IMG/VR virus record: IMGVR_UViG_3300047508_000046
Location: 1 to 48,984 of that record
Strand: one strand, 5' to 3'
Length of the DNA: 48,984 nt
Source of the DNA: a virus
Every line of letters starts with the position of its first letter. Position 1 is the stretch's first letter. The translations under genes were made by a program, and so were the position numbers. Below are positions 32,334 to 40,349 of the stretch, one piece after another. Under the pieces are notes generated by a model, which was not told the origin of the DNA, ran no database searches, and saw only the letters and a list, made by a program, of their open reading frames with translations.

Positions 32334-32632
32334 GGCGGCATCATCTCATCGAAGTCATCTTCACTGATCACGACCAGGCGACGGAGCTTGGAGCCGGTGC
32401 CAAGCTCTAGGTGCATCGCAGGCATGCGGCCGGAGAGCAACGCGTTGGAGCGAACCTTGTCCCAGTCGGTGAGGTTGACGCTGATCGTCTTGTTGGCCGT
32501 CTTCTTCATCTCCCACAGCACCCTGCTCTCGCGCACGTCGTTGGGCTTGCGCCACCCAGAACCCGATCCAGGCTGTTGCCGCCCACCACGACGCTTGACC
32601 ACTCGGCGCTCCTGCTGTTGCCATGCCTTCAC
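32330..32632 (-). CDS. Small PD-(D/E)XK-like putative nuclease, 100 aa
   Basis: A basic start and the glycine/serine segment GSGSGW are followed by a DVRESR segment with an Asp and by LWEMKKT, an E-x-K pair. This is the spacing seen in small restriction-endonuclease-fold proteins, including phage junction resolvases. The rest is mixed helix and strand. It overlaps RecA and the Cas4-like gene, which fits a recombination role. The catalytic assignment is inference. Confidence 0.6.
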   Translation of the reverse strand: MKAWQQQERRVVKRRGGRQQPGSGSGWRKPNDVRESRVLWEMKKTANKTISVNLTDWDKVRSNALLSGRMPAMHLELGTGSKLRRLVVISEDDFDEMMPP

Positions 32633-33696
32633 TTCCTGTTCACCGTGCGTTTACGAGAAGAGGCCGCCGGAGGAGGCTCGATGCCGAGAACTTCTCTCCT
32701 TACCTCGGTATCGAGAGCGGCGACGAGCTTGGGGTCGGCCTTCATGTCCTTCCACACCGCCTCCTTGCCGTTCCAACGCTTGCTCTTGAAGTGATACCAG
32801 GCTCCCTTGCGTTCGATCACACCCGTCTCGATGGCCACGTCCCACACGTCGCGGGTCAGGTCGTATTCGCCAGGCTGGAAGGGGTCAGAGTGGTCGAAGT
32901 AGTAGTCCACGGTGCCGATCCGTCGCGGCGGGTGTGTCTTGTTCTTGATCGTCTGCGCTTTGATCGTCTGGCCGACGAGACGGTCACCTTCTTTCAGCCA
33001 CTCGTCACGGGTCACATCGACTCGGGTCAGGAAGGTGTAGTTCTTGCCCCGGCCTCCCGGTGTCGTCCGCGGGTCGCCGTACATCACGCCGACACGCTCA
33101 CGCCACTGGTTGATCAGCAGCACCAGCACGTTGCGATCGTGCTCGACCATCGAGCGGCCGGATGAGTACAGCACCTTGCGCATGAACTTGTTGGTCAACA
33201 AGGCGCTGCGACCGACCGTCGATTCCATCATCGTCTTGTCGTCTTCTTCCGAGGGCATCAGTGCCGGGAGGGAGTCGATGATCACGGCGTCACAGGCTCG
33301 GGCCTTGAGCACTCGATCACAGGACTCGTAGGCCTCTTCCATGACGTTGGTGGACACGAAGGTCATCCGATCGGCATCGACACCAAGCTGCATCGCGTAG
33401 GCGAAGTCGAAGTCCTCAGCGGCGACCCACACCGTGTGATGGTCAGGATTCAGCGCCTGCTGTGCGGCGACGGTCTTCATCGAGATGGTCGTCTTGCCCA
33501 TCGACTCATACCCGACTATCTCATTGATGCCGTTCATCGGCCAGCCCCCACCGAGCATCAGATCGAAGCTCAGGCAGCCGGTGGTGCACCGCGCGTAGGT
33601 CAGCCGCTTCAACTCGCTGCCGTGGAACAGAACCTGTCGCTTGGCCTTCTTGTTGGTTGACGCAATGATCTCTTCGATCGTCTCTGGCACCGGCAT
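32629..33696 (-). CDS. recA: RecA-like recombinase
   Basis: The 355-residue protein is close to bacterial RecA in size and order. The Walker A motif is GYESMGKTT at residues 62-70 (Ser to Met against the usual ESSGKTT). A VWVAAEDFDFAYAMQLGVD segment follows, then Walker B AVIIDSLPALMP, and the INQWRERVGVMYGDPRTTPGG region that aligns with RecA loop L2 and its Gln. A C-terminal winged part and a basic Pro-rich tail follow. It should form filaments on ssDNA and drive strand exchange. The ATG is preceded by TGATACC only three bases away, so the dispersed motif sits at its ribosome binding site. Confidence 0.9.
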   Translation of the reverse strand: MPVPETIEEIIASTNKKAKRQVLFHGSELKRLTYARCTTGCLSFDLMLGGGWPMNGINEIVGYESMGKTTISMKTVAAQQALNPDHHTVWVAAEDFDFAYAMQLGVDADRMTFVSTNVMEEAYESCDRVLKARACDAVIIDSLPALMPSEEDDKTMMESTVGRSALLTNKFMRKVLYSSGRSMVEHDRNVLVLLINQWRERVGVMYGDPRTTPGGRGKNYTFLTRVDVTRDEWLKEGDRLVGQTIKAQTIKNKTHPPRRIGTVDYYFDHSDPFQPGEYDLTRDVWDVAIETGVIERKGAWYHFKSKRWNGKEAVWKDMKADPKLVAALDTEVRREVLGIEPPPAASSRKRTVNRK

Positions 33697-33745
33697 AAGG
33701 TATCAAACCTTTGATGGAATGATGAACGTTCCCCTGATACCGGGG
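33697..33745 (-). promoter_or_regulatory. Regulatory gap before recA
   Basis: The only sizeable gap in this part of the block holds GGTATCAAACC at 33699-33709 and CCCC-TGATACC-GGGG at 33732-33746, a small hairpin around the dispersed motif. No clear -35/-10 pair is visible. It probably tunes recA expression through the same factor. Confidence 0.4.
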
Positions 33746-34144
33746 TCAGTTGGTGGTAGCGCCCCAGGTTGTCGGATCGCCCTGCTCAAACAGCCCGCCG
33801 TTGAAGCCGCAGTTGTAACAGTGTGGTGCCGGAGGCGGTCCACGACGGGCACCACCGGCACGCGAGTAATACTGGTTGCTGCCGCACTCGGGGCACGGCT
33901 CACGGTCGATCTGATGGGCCTTGCCGCCACGCCAGAAGCTCATCGCCCCCCACAGGTTCTGGATCGTCACCGGCTCCTGTGGTTGCGGCGGCTGGTAGTG
34001 CTGCGGGATCGGCTGCATCTGGTTCGGCTGCCCGCGGTTCTGCCCGATGAACTGCTGCGGCTGGTACGGCGCTCGCTGCGGGGGATTGGGTGCGTTCCCC
34101 CGCAGCGAAGCGAGCTTGTTGCGGTACCAGTCCGAGTCAGCCAC
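33746..34144 (-). CDS. Zinc-ribbon protein with Pro/Gln-rich start, 132 aa
   Basis: The first ~60 residues are Pro, Gln and Asn-rich and disordered. The second half holds CPECGSNQYYSR and HCYNCGFNG, two Cys-x-x-Cys pairs of a zinc ribbon, and ends in a GDPTTWG segment. It looks like a recurrent actinophage protein (from memory) of unknown function. GTG start, overlapping the preceding gene by eight bases. Confidence 0.6.
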   Translation of the reverse strand: MADSDWYRNKLASLRGNAPNPPQRAPYQPQQFIGQNRGQPNQMQPIPQHYQPPQPQEPVTIQNLWGAMSFWRGGKAHQIDREPCPECGSNQYYSRAGGARRGPPPAPHCYNCGFNGGLFEQGDPTTWGATTN

Positions 34145-34331
34145 TCAACAGCCTCGCCGTCCGCGACAGAAAGTGAAGCTGGAGACCCGCAAGTGCGAGC
34201 ACAAGGTCGCCCTCGCTCTCCGCGGTGTGCATGTCCGCGACGAACTGCTCGGCAAGCTCATCAGCGATGTCGAGGATACGGGTGTCGAGGTCGTCACGAA
34301 GTAAAGTGTCCACCGGCAGACACGGTAACAC
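34137..34331 (-). CDS. Small helical acidic protein, 64 aa
   Basis: The sequence is acidic and helical (DDLDTRILDIADELAEQFVADMHTAESEGDLVLALAGLQL). This frame is preferred over the frame that starts at the ATG overlapping the polymerase stop, because that one reads as Ser/Arg/Cys-rich noise. The GTG start with GAGG nearby is the best candidate, but a GTG 12 codons later is possible. Unknown function. Confidence 0.45.
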   Translation of the reverse strand: MLPCLPVDTLLRDDLDTRILDIADELAEQFVADMHTAESEGDLVLALAGLQLHFLSRTARLLSG

Positions 34332-34356
34332 ACCAGCCTCACAGCCATCTGCCAAT

Positions 34357-36396
34357 TCATGCCGCTGCCTTTGCTGCTGCCCAGCTAGTTCCCGTCGCCG
34401 CCGAAGCCACCAGTGGTATCTCTCCAAGGATCGGCTCTCCTGTCTCGGGATGAACGATATCGCCCATAGTCCTGACCACAATGGGGAGCACGACCGCTGT
34501 CCTACCCTCGGGAGCCAAGACAACAATCTCATCGTGCACCTGAGCGAGCATTGCCGAATCATCAGGAAGTGAATCCTCCAAGGAGAGCATCGCCAGCTTG
34601 GTGATGTTGGCAGCGAATCCCTGGACGATGGCGTTAATCGCCTGGCGCTCGGCGCGGTACCGTATCCAATCCTCCTGCAACTCAAACAGGTCCGGTAACC
34701 TGCGGAGTCGCCCGTTCGGGGGTATCACGACACGCGGCGGATCGTGGAGCGGGTTGGCCCGGTCGCCACGTTTACGGGCACGTTGCAGTTCCTTGTACTT
34801 CCACTCTTCCAACGCCGGGAAGGTCTGGAAGTAGCCCTTGATCAGTTCCTCGGCCCTGGTCTTGGAACACCCTGCCACGGCGGCGATCTTGTCGGGGCCA
34901 GCGCCGTAGAGCACGGCGAAGTTCTGGGTCTTGCCGACCTGGCGAAGCTCGGAAGTCACATCGGCGGGATCGAGCCGGAACATGGCCGCGGCGGCGCTGC
35001 GGTGAATGTCCTCGCCACGCTTGAAGACGGCGATCATCTCTGGGTCCTGGCTGAGATAGCCAGCGCAGCGCAACTCGATCTGGTCGTAGTCGGCCACGAT
35101 CAGCAAGTTCCCGGCTCCGGCCACGAACAGGTCGCGGATGGTCGAGCCTCGGGGAAGCTGCTGCAGGTTGGGCGTTGCCGAAGACAGTCGGCCGGTCACT
35201 GTGCCGTGCTGCTTGTAGCTGGTGTGGATCGTCGGCAGGTCGTTCTTGTGAGGCCGCAGGAAGCTGCTCAGGCCCTCGATGAAGGTTCCCCGCACCTTCT
35301 CCAGTTCCGCCCACTCTCCTAGGAACTCGGCCATCTTGTTGCCCCGGTCGGCGTACCACTCCAACACGTCGGCGGTCACCGCTGGCTTCTGCTCCTTCGG
35401 GGTGCGCCGGAGCACTCGGAGGTTCTGCGAGTGCAGCTTGCGCTTCGACTTGCCGAACTCGGGTATGTCTTCCCCGAACAGCACCCAACGCTTGGCGTCG
35501 GTGTTGGACAGTGAGAACTCGTCACCGGCCATGATGTAGCACTGCTGCTCGACCTCGTGGATGCGGCGCTCCAAGTCCTTGCGCACGGTGTCCATCTTCG
35601 ACAGGTCCACTCGGAAGCCGCGCTGTTCCATGCGCATGATCACCGGGTAGACGCTCATCTCAAAGGCGTACACGCCGAGCAGGTCACGCGACTCCAACAG
35701 CGGGAAGAAGCGGTTGAACATCAGCCAGCAGTAACGCACGTCCTTAGCCAGGTATCGAGCGACTTCATCCAATCCATACTGCTCTATGCCGTGTTTGCCG
35801 AGGGCCGGGTAGAACTCGTTGCGCTGGGCCTTGGGGACGCCGAACCACTCGCAGGTCAGCCACTTGAGGCCATACTCCTGCAGTTCCTCGGACAGGACGT
35901 GGCGCACGATGATCGTGTCGTCGTACGGTGGAGGTGGTATCACACCGTCGTAGTACTTGGCCAGCGACTGCAGGTCGAACTTGACGTTGTGACCGAGCTT
36001 GAAGCGGTCGCTGAACAGCAGTGGCCTGATCAGTTCACAGACCTGGTGTGGATACAACTGCTCGGGAGGCGAGGCATAGATGGCCGGGACGGTGTGCTCG
36101 ATCATCCGCATCGACGCCTTGCCGGTGCCGGTGTACGAACGCTTGTCGTCGGGGCCGTAGTGGATGAAGGCGGCGGTCTTCTCTTTGTGCTCGGGGACGA
36201 GCACGTTGCCCTTGGGGTGACCGCAGGGGATCAGGTAGACGCAGTTCGGCCCACCGAGGCCGACCCACAGCAACGAGTTGGTGCGTGGATCGACACTCGT
36301 TGTCTCAATGTCGATGACGAAGCGATCGAACTGAGACAGGTGGGCCACTGCGGCCTCAACCTGCTGGGCGGTCAGCAGGAGTCGAGGCGCACGCAT
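34357..36396 (-). CDS. polA: Family A DNA polymerase with 3'-5' exonuclease
   Basis: The 679-residue replicative polymerase has an N-terminal DEDD exonuclease, with VIDIETT (D29, E31), GHNVKFDL and a later VARYLAKDVRYCW segment. It has all three polymerase motifs: A (VADYDQIELRCAGYL), B (RQVGKTQNFAVLYGAGPDKIA) and C (AQVHDEIVV). No 5' nuclease domain is present, as in most phage enzymes of this family. It copies the phage genome together with the primase and helicase further along the strand. Two GGTATCAC sites (34721 and 35936) lie inside. Confidence 0.93.
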   Translation of the reverse strand: MRAPRLLLTAQQVEAAVAHLSQFDRFVIDIETTSVDPRTNSLLWVGLGGPNCVYLIPCGHPKGNVLVPEHKEKTAAFIHYGPDDKRSYTGTGKASMRMIEHTVPAIYASPPEQLYPHQVCELIRPLLFSDRFKLGHNVKFDLQSLAKYYDGVIPPPPYDDTIIVRHVLSEELQEYGLKWLTCEWFGVPKAQRNEFYPALGKHGIEQYGLDEVARYLAKDVRYCWLMFNRFFPLLESRDLLGVYAFEMSVYPVIMRMEQRGFRVDLSKMDTVRKDLERRIHEVEQQCYIMAGDEFSLSNTDAKRWVLFGEDIPEFGKSKRKLHSQNLRVLRRTPKEQKPAVTADVLEWYADRGNKMAEFLGEWAELEKVRGTFIEGLSSFLRPHKNDLPTIHTSYKQHGTVTGRLSSATPNLQQLPRGSTIRDLFVAGAGNLLIVADYDQIELRCAGYLSQDPEMIAVFKRGEDIHRSAAAAMFRLDPADVTSELRQVGKTQNFAVLYGAGPDKIAAVAGCSKTRAEELIKGYFQTFPALEEWKYKELQRARKRGDRANPLHDPPRVVIPPNGRLRRLPDLFELQEDWIRYRAERQAINAIVQGFAANITKLAMLSLEDSLPDDSAMLAQVHDEIVVLAPEGRTAVVLPIVVRTMGDIVHPETGEPILGEIPLVASAATGTSWAAAKAAA

Positions 36397-36399
36397 GGC

Positions 36400-37113
36400 C
36401 TATGCGTACTCGTCTGCGATCTCCAACGCAATCTCATCGAGGGACTTTCGCGTCGGAACCTCCACCACGTCGGCCGTGTACCGCTCCAGCTTGTCCAACT
36501 CTTCCTTGTCGGGGACCGGAATGTCATAGTCCTCTTCCAAGGCGCTGGCCTTGACCGGAGTGATGTTGTGGTTGACGCTGCCCTTCTTGCCGGAGCGGCT
36601 GACGAGAAAGAACCCACGGGTCAGTGGGGCGATCTTGGGGTCGTTGGCGTAGGTCTTCAAGATGTTGTAAATCTTGGGGCCGCAGTCCCACGACTTGATC
36701 GACGCGTGGCCATCGTCACCGATCAGAGCGACATTGAAGGCAGCCACGGCCTGGGCACGATCCCCCGCCTCGCACAGCGGGCACTCCTTGCCGAACGACT
36801 TGAGGCAAGAGTACGAGCGCACGATCTTGCCGGTCGGGCCAGAGCGCTCGATCCAGTGGCGTCGGTAGTTGACGTACGGGTCGTCCTCCAAGAACTTGAT
36901 GACGACGGCCTTCTCTTCCGGCTTGAGTGTCTGAGCGAACGTTGATGTGGAATCCATCACGTCCTGAGCAGCAGACCATCCGCCGCGGAGGGCTTCGGAT
37001 GCTTTCGGAGCAGAGGCTCTACGAGAGCGGGTTGGGGCCTCTTCCTCGTCGTCTTCGGACGGCTTGGGTGAGGCGGTTTGACGGCGCACAGTGCGCTTGG
37101 ACGGAGCAGGCAT
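36400..37113 (-). CDS. Single-stranded DNA-binding protein, phage type
   Basis: In this 237-residue protein, a basic, disordered start (Lys/Arg/Pro) is followed by a core with IKFLEDDPYVNYRRHWIERSG, an SYSCLKSFGKECPLCEAGDRA zinc-type segment (three Cys) and KIYNILKTYANDPKIAPLTRGFFLVSRSGKKG. The end is acidic, as is usual in phage ssDNA-binding proteins, where it contacts partner proteins. The place next to the polymerase agrees. GGGAG precedes the ATG. Confidence 0.75.
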   Translation of the reverse strand: MPAPSKRTVRRQTASPKPSEDDEEEAPTRSRRASAPKASEALRGGWSAAQDVMDSTSTFAQTLKPEEKAVVIKFLEDDPYVNYRRHWIERSGPTGKIVRSYSCLKSFGKECPLCEAGDRAQAVAAFNVALIGDDGHASIKSWDCGPKIYNILKTYANDPKIAPLTRGFFLVSRSGKKGSVNHNITPVKASALEEDYDIPVPDKEELDKLERYTADVVEVPTRKSLDEIALEIADEYA

Positions 37114-37148
37114 CGTGTTTCTCCCAGTGTGAAGTGTGAATCGTGTAG

Positions 37149-37580
37149 CTACCTCAGGAGGGACTGGAAGAACGCCAGGACCTCCTGTGAGAAGGCTGGC
37201 GTGGGTGGCTTCTTGTTGAGTATCACCTTATGGGCCTTCGCAATCCGCAAGATACCCTCGATCTGCTCGCGAGTCCAGAGTCTCTTGCCCTTATTGCTCC
37301 TACCCCCAGCTACGGGCTTGCGCGTGCGCGGTGATCGGTAGGGGGAACGTGGGAGCAGGCCCTTGTCCTCCCACAGTCGGATGCTCTGCACCGAGTAACC
37401 GAGAGCCTTGGCCAGGTGGCCGATGACGAAGAACTCACGCTTCTCGCCTTCGACCAGGTAATACAACGGCCGCTCGTCCCACGGTGGGCGTTCAGGTGAT
37501 GGTGCGGCCCTGCCGCGGTTGATCGGTTTGCGCCGACCGGGATAGTCCAAACCCTCGAATTGCTCGGGGAGACTAGCCAT
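37149..37580 (-). CDS. MerR-type helix-turn-helix protein, 143 aa
   Basis: Residues about 45-110 match a MerR-like winged helix: FFVIGHLAKALGYSVQSIRLWEDKGLLPRSPYRS, then a basic wing and RLWTREQIEGILRIAKAH. There is no long dimerisation helix or ligand domain, so it is a minimal DNA-binding protein, as found in several phage regulators and excisionase-like factors. The start overlaps the previous stop by eight bases. It is a second candidate regulator in the window. Confidence 0.7.
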   Translation of the reverse strand: MASLPEQFEGLDYPGRRKPINRGRAAPSPERPPWDERPLYYLVEGEKREFFVIGHLAKALGYSVQSIRLWEDKGLLPRSPYRSPRTRKPVAGGRSNKGKRLWTREQIEGILRIAKAHKVILNKKPPTPAFSQEVLAFFQSLLR

Positions 37581-38232
37581 TCAGGAACCTTTCCGTATGC
37601 TCCCGCCAGGCAAACATCTCTCTGATCTTCGGGGTGGGGACGTGATGCGGCCAGCGCAATTCGACCAGGCCGACCACGATGTCATCCATGGTCACCGGCT
37701 GGTCATCGTCGGCAGGCTCGGGCTTGTCGATCACGGCCAGGTCCTTGCGGCTGACGTGGTGGACACGGTTCAGGTGCTTGCCGAGCGAGTCGTTGTCCTT
37801 GAGCGTCTTGTCACAACGCGGACACGGCACTCGCCCTTCTTCTGTCTTCTCCCCCTGCATGTTCGTTGCCTCGTAGCTCTTCCACTCCGAGCGAGGCACG
37901 TCGGGGTGCATGTGTTCCATGTGATACCGCCACGAGGATCGTGTCACAGTGCGCCCACAAGTGCAAGTGACCTTCTCGGCATTGGCGTTGGCCTTCTTGT
38001 GCTCGGGATGGTTCTCCGCGTAGTGCTGACCGAGTTGGCCGGGGTTGGTGAACGGCCCAACATCAGTGCAGCCGTACTTGCAGGGGAACAGTCGAGGCAC
38101 TCGGGCCTCGGGGGCCGCCGGTGGGGGCAGAGGCATCTTCTCGTCATACCGGGGTATCGAGCCTTCCGCTCGCTCCAGTTCATCGAGCACCATCTGATTC
38201 TCCGGTGACAGGGGTACGTGTGTAGCAGTCAT
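37573..38232 (-). CDS. Protein with three C2H2-like zinc fingers, 219 aa
   Basis: Three successive units have Cys pairs and His pairs in C2H2-like order: CKYGC ... HYAENHPEH, CTCG ... HMEHMH and CPRC ... HLNRVHH, each with a helix before the His pair. The finger spacing of ~35 residues and the basic flanks suggest sequence-specific nucleic acid binding. Multi-finger C2H2 proteins are rare in phages. The C-terminal ~60 residues are separate and unassigned. GTGATACC at 37921 lies inside. Regulator or replication factor are both possible. Confidence 0.65.
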   Translation of the reverse strand: MTATHVPLSPENQMVLDELERAEGSIPRYDEKMPLPPPAAPEARVPRLFPCKYGCTDVGPFTNPGQLGQHYAENHPEHKKANANAEKVTCTCGRTVTRSSWRYHMEHMHPDVPRSEWKSYEATNMQGEKTEEGRVPCPRCDKTLKDNDSLGKHLNRVHHVSRKDLAVIDKPEPADDDQPVTMDDIVVGLVELRWPHHVPTPKIREMFAWREHTERFLNG

Positions 38233-38543
38233 CCGCCATTCCTTCTCTCTCTGTTGCGAAGCTGGAGCAGCAGCGCGCGGAACTCGGATCGAGTCGGCGC
38301 GCTCTTGTCCTTGAATGCGTAGCCCTCTGGCCGGGTGTAGTGGCGTGTGACCAACTCTCCGGTGACGAAGGCCACCGTGTCGCGTCGCTCCATCCCACAG
38401 CGCTCACAGCGCAGCGTCAGCGGGTGTCCGAACTCGGACTTCCAGTTGCTGTCGTAGTCGATCCAAGCGTGCCCCAGTGTCCTGCAGCGGATGAACTGTT
38501 GCTGGTTGGCATCGACGTAGGCCAGGCGCAGGCCCTCAGCCAC
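38229..38543 (-). CDS. Zinc-finger-like hypothetical protein, 104 aa
   Basis: IRCRTLGHAWIDYDS and LTLRCERCGMERRDTV give a Cys, a His and a Cys pair that could bind zinc. This pattern (RC..LGHAW ... RCxRCG) recurs in actinophage hypothetical proteins, from memory. The GTG with GGGGAAG six bases upstream is chosen; a TTG eight codons earlier is possible. Overlaps both neighbours. Confidence 0.55.
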   Translation of the reverse strand: MAEGLRLAYVDANQQQFIRCRTLGHAWIDYDSNWKSEFGHPLTLRCERCGMERRDTVAFVTGELVTRHYTRPEGYAFKDKSAPTRSEFRALLLQLRNRERRNGG

Positions 38544-38742
38544 CGACCACTTCCCCTGTGAAGGCAAAGTGGATGCGCTGTTCCTGATCCTCTTCGGACA
38601 TGCCGAGTGCCGTCATGACTGCGCGGGCCTGATCGAGATCGGTGACGTGACCGATGCCGCCAGACTTGATCTCGTCAAACGCTTCGCTGACGGCCCTCTC
38701 CGGTGTCACTAGTACCAGTGACGGTGTGATCCAAGTCTTCAC
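38536..38742 (-). CDS. Small hypothetical protein, 68 aa
   Basis: No family is recognised. The protein is acidic and helical. AGGAG lies nine bases before the GTG, and the spacer is GTAACACAAC, a variant of the dispersed motif, so a bound factor would cover the ribosome binding site. Confidence 0.5.
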   Translation of the reverse strand: MKTWITPSLVLVTPERAVSEAFDEIKSGGIGHVTDLDQARAVMTALGMSEEDQEQRIHFAFTGEVVGG

Positions 38743-38748
38743 GTTGTG

Positions 38749-39231
38749 TTACTCCTGAATGAATAGTCCATGGAACTGCTCCCCTCGGAGCAGCGCCGCA
38801 GTAGCCCTGTGATGACCGGACAGAATCCTGTTCCTGCCACCACGTTGATACACGATGGGATATTGGTTGCCCGCTTGGTGTTGATCAGCGAACGTGCGAC
38901 CTGTCTCCCGGTATTCCGATCCCGAGTAGTAGTCCACGCCAGCACGGGTGACTCCCGGCTGGTTGGCGTGGAGATGCCTCGGGTCCATCTCCATCATGTG
39001 CGCTGAGGGGTCTTTCAGCGCGGCTTGTACACGTTGTAGGTCGTAGCCGGGATCGGTCTTCGTGCGGCCTGCTGACGGCCACGGAGTGGTGATCTTCGGT
39101 GCGCCATGGAACGCTGCCTCGACGCCCTGTCCGTAGAGCCTGTGAACACCCTCGTGGGCAGTGCCACGCGCTTGCTCAGTGTTCTCTGGATAGGAGTATC
39201 CGCCCTCAGTTCGCTGCGGTGCCTTCGGCAT
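38749..39231 (-). CDS. ParB/sulfiredoxin-fold-like protein, 160 aa
   Basis: The C-terminal part YPIVYQRGGRNRILSGHHRATAALLRGEQFHGLFI matches the core of ParB-N/Srx-like domains, with the GHHRATAAL signature replacing the GERRxxA motif of ParB. The N-terminal ~100 residues are Pro/Gly/His-rich and unassigned. Such single-domain phage proteins are nucleases or CTPase-related in some cases; here no activity can be claimed. The ATG lacks a ribosome binding site and is six bases after a TACACT box, so it may be leaderless. Confidence 0.6.
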   Translation of the reverse strand: MPKAPQRTEGGYSYPENTEQARGTAHEGVHRLYGQGVEAAFHGAPKITTPWPSAGRTKTDPGYDLQRVQAALKDPSAHMMEMDPRHLHANQPGVTRAGVDYYSGSEYRETGRTFADQHQAGNQYPIVYQRGGRNRILSGHHRATAALLRGEQFHGLFIQE

Positions 39232-39236
39232 GCAGG

Positions 39237-39259
39237 AAGTGTAGCACTAGTTACTAGTC
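39237..39259 (-). promoter_or_regulatory. Possible leaderless promoter with ACTAGT repeat
   Basis: On the minus strand TACACT ends six bases before the ATG of the ParB-like gene. Just upstream, ACTAGT occurs twice with one base between (39247-39259), a potential protein-binding site. A convincing -35 box at normal distance is not visible. Confidence 0.35.
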
Positions 39260-39526
39260 AACAGGTGCTGGACGCTCATAGGCGTGCCACACGAACGGGC
39301 CTTGCTGCCATGAGTTGGAGTGGATGAAACCCTCGCTGTCGTCGGGCATCGGATGCCCGGTACCGATGATCAAGAACTCACGCGCGTAATCCCGCTTGTC
39401 GGTGTCCACCTCGCACCACGCGCACCAGTAGATGCCCTGTGTATCCACCAGCAACGTCGAGCCGAGGCCTGGTGCCTTGATGATGGAGCGATCACTGTCG
39501 AGAGGGAACTTCCACACCGTCTTCAT
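39254..39526 (-). CDS. Conserved phage protein of unknown function, 90 aa
   Basis: The sequence WKFPL ... TQGIYWCAWCEVD ... REFLIIGTGHPMPD ... FVWHAYE follows a pattern common among small phage proteins: a W-x-F start, a Cys-rich strand, REFxIxGTG and a final VWHxxE. That family has no known function as far as I recall. The ATG overlaps the stop of the ribbon-helix-helix gene and has a purine-rich ribosome binding site. Confidence 0.6.
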   Translation of the reverse strand: MKTVWKFPLDSDRSIIKAPGLGSTLLVDTQGIYWCAWCEVDTDKRDYAREFLIIGTGHPMPDDSEGFIHSNSWQQGPFVWHAYERPAPVD

Positions 39527-39708
39527 GGCTTCTTCTCTTTCTCCCACTTGGTCAGGCCCTCTTCCAGGGCGCGCTCGATGAGCAGGTTGGCCGAGACGTT
39601 GCGGCGCTGTGCTTCCTTGCGCAGACGCTCACGCAGCGATGCCGACAGCCGGAACTGCAACTGCACGCGCTCTTCCTCTTCGGGAACGTAGGGCCGCTGG
39701 TGCGGCAC
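39523..39708 (-). CDS. Ribbon-helix-helix protein (Arc/CopG type), 61 aa
   Basis: A short strand (RVQLQFRLS) is followed by two helices (ASLRERLRKEAQRRNVSANLLIERALEEGL), the ribbon-helix-helix fold of small dimeric DNA-binding proteins. Such proteins act as repressors or antitoxins. No toxin gene is seen next to it. The GTG start is the best of several; an upstream extension overlaps the neighbour by 140 bases and looks non-coding. Confidence 0.65.
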   Translation of the reverse strand: MPHQRPYVPEEEERVQLQFRLSASLRERLRKEAQRRNVSANLLIERALEEGLTKWEKEKKP

Positions 39709-39712
39709 TGGC

Positions 39713-40184
39713 TCAGGCTTCGGTGAGCCAGAAGGCGTACGACGTACTCTCGCTGTAGAGGGCTGCGAGTTCTTTGTCGGTGATGTCTCCACGGAAGTTG
39801 GCGGCGAGGACGGCATCTTCGTTGAGGACGACGATCGTCTCTGTGCACTCATCGGTGAGTCCCTTCTTCTTGATCAACGCCAGGGCTTTCTCCTGGTCGA
39901 GTGTGTTACTGGTGCGCTTGCGTCGTTCGATACCGACGATGCTCTTGATAGACGGCTTTCCCGACTTGTAGGTGGTGAACTCCAGCGGCGTGTCGAGCCT
40001 GAGCTTCTGTGACGCTCCCTCCAACTCGCCCCGAGCCTCAAGTTCATCCATCAGTTGCTTCTTGAGCGTGTCCTCGAAATGAGCCGAGCGTTCCCGCATG
40101 CTCCGGTTGAGTAGGTAGTCCTTTACCGCGGTCATCAGGTCGATGGACGAGCGGCGCTGGACGGTGCGCTTTCGTGTCGCCATT
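39713..40184 (-). CDS. Phage protein of unknown function, 157 aa
   Basis: The first ~80 residues are helical and highly charged (RSMRERSAHFEDTLKKQLMDELEARGE). The C-terminal half (LDQEKALALIKKKGLTDECTETIVVLNEDAVLAANFRGDITDKELAALYSESTSYAFWL) resembles an actinophage family of unknown function, from memory. The ATG has GGGG only two bases upstream; another ATG 23 bases earlier is possible. Upstream lies the structured RNA region. Confidence 0.55.
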
Positions 40185-40230
40185 CCCCACAGGCTAGCGG
40201 ACTGCATCACGATGGTGTAATAATCCCCAC

Positions 40231-40338
40231 TGTGACCCGGCCGGGAGCAGGGTAGGTCCACTAGCCCCGCGTGCGTGGCAGATTCGTCTGTAACACGAAG
40301 TCTCCAGTGTGGATGCAGGGGTGCCTGGCCGGGTCACA
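40231..40338. ncRNA. Structured RNA candidate closed by a 12-bp stem
   Basis: TGTGACCCGGCC at 40231-40242 pairs perfectly with GGCCGGGTCACA at 40327-40338. Inside is a second stem, AGATTCGT with ACGAA-G-TCT (8 bp with one bulged G), around the 7-base loop CTGTAAC near 40287-40293. No gene fits this stretch on either strand. The inner arm looks like a tRNA anticodon arm, but there is no T-arm sequence. It may be a small RNA, a terminator complex, or the 3' end of the pilin transcript. Confidence 0.4.
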
Positions 40339-40349
40339 TGAACGCGAAA

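Noticed and set aside
39523-39852. Longer ribbon-helix-helix protein with a Ser/Pro-rich start
   Set aside because: The extension overlaps the neighbouring gene by about 140 bases, and its composition is that of a shadow frame.
40260-40320. Possible tRNA (7-base loop with GTA at the anticodon position)
   Set aside because: There is no T-arm (GTTCRA) sequence, no D-arm and no normal acceptor length; the closing stem is 12 bp. Kept only as a structured element.
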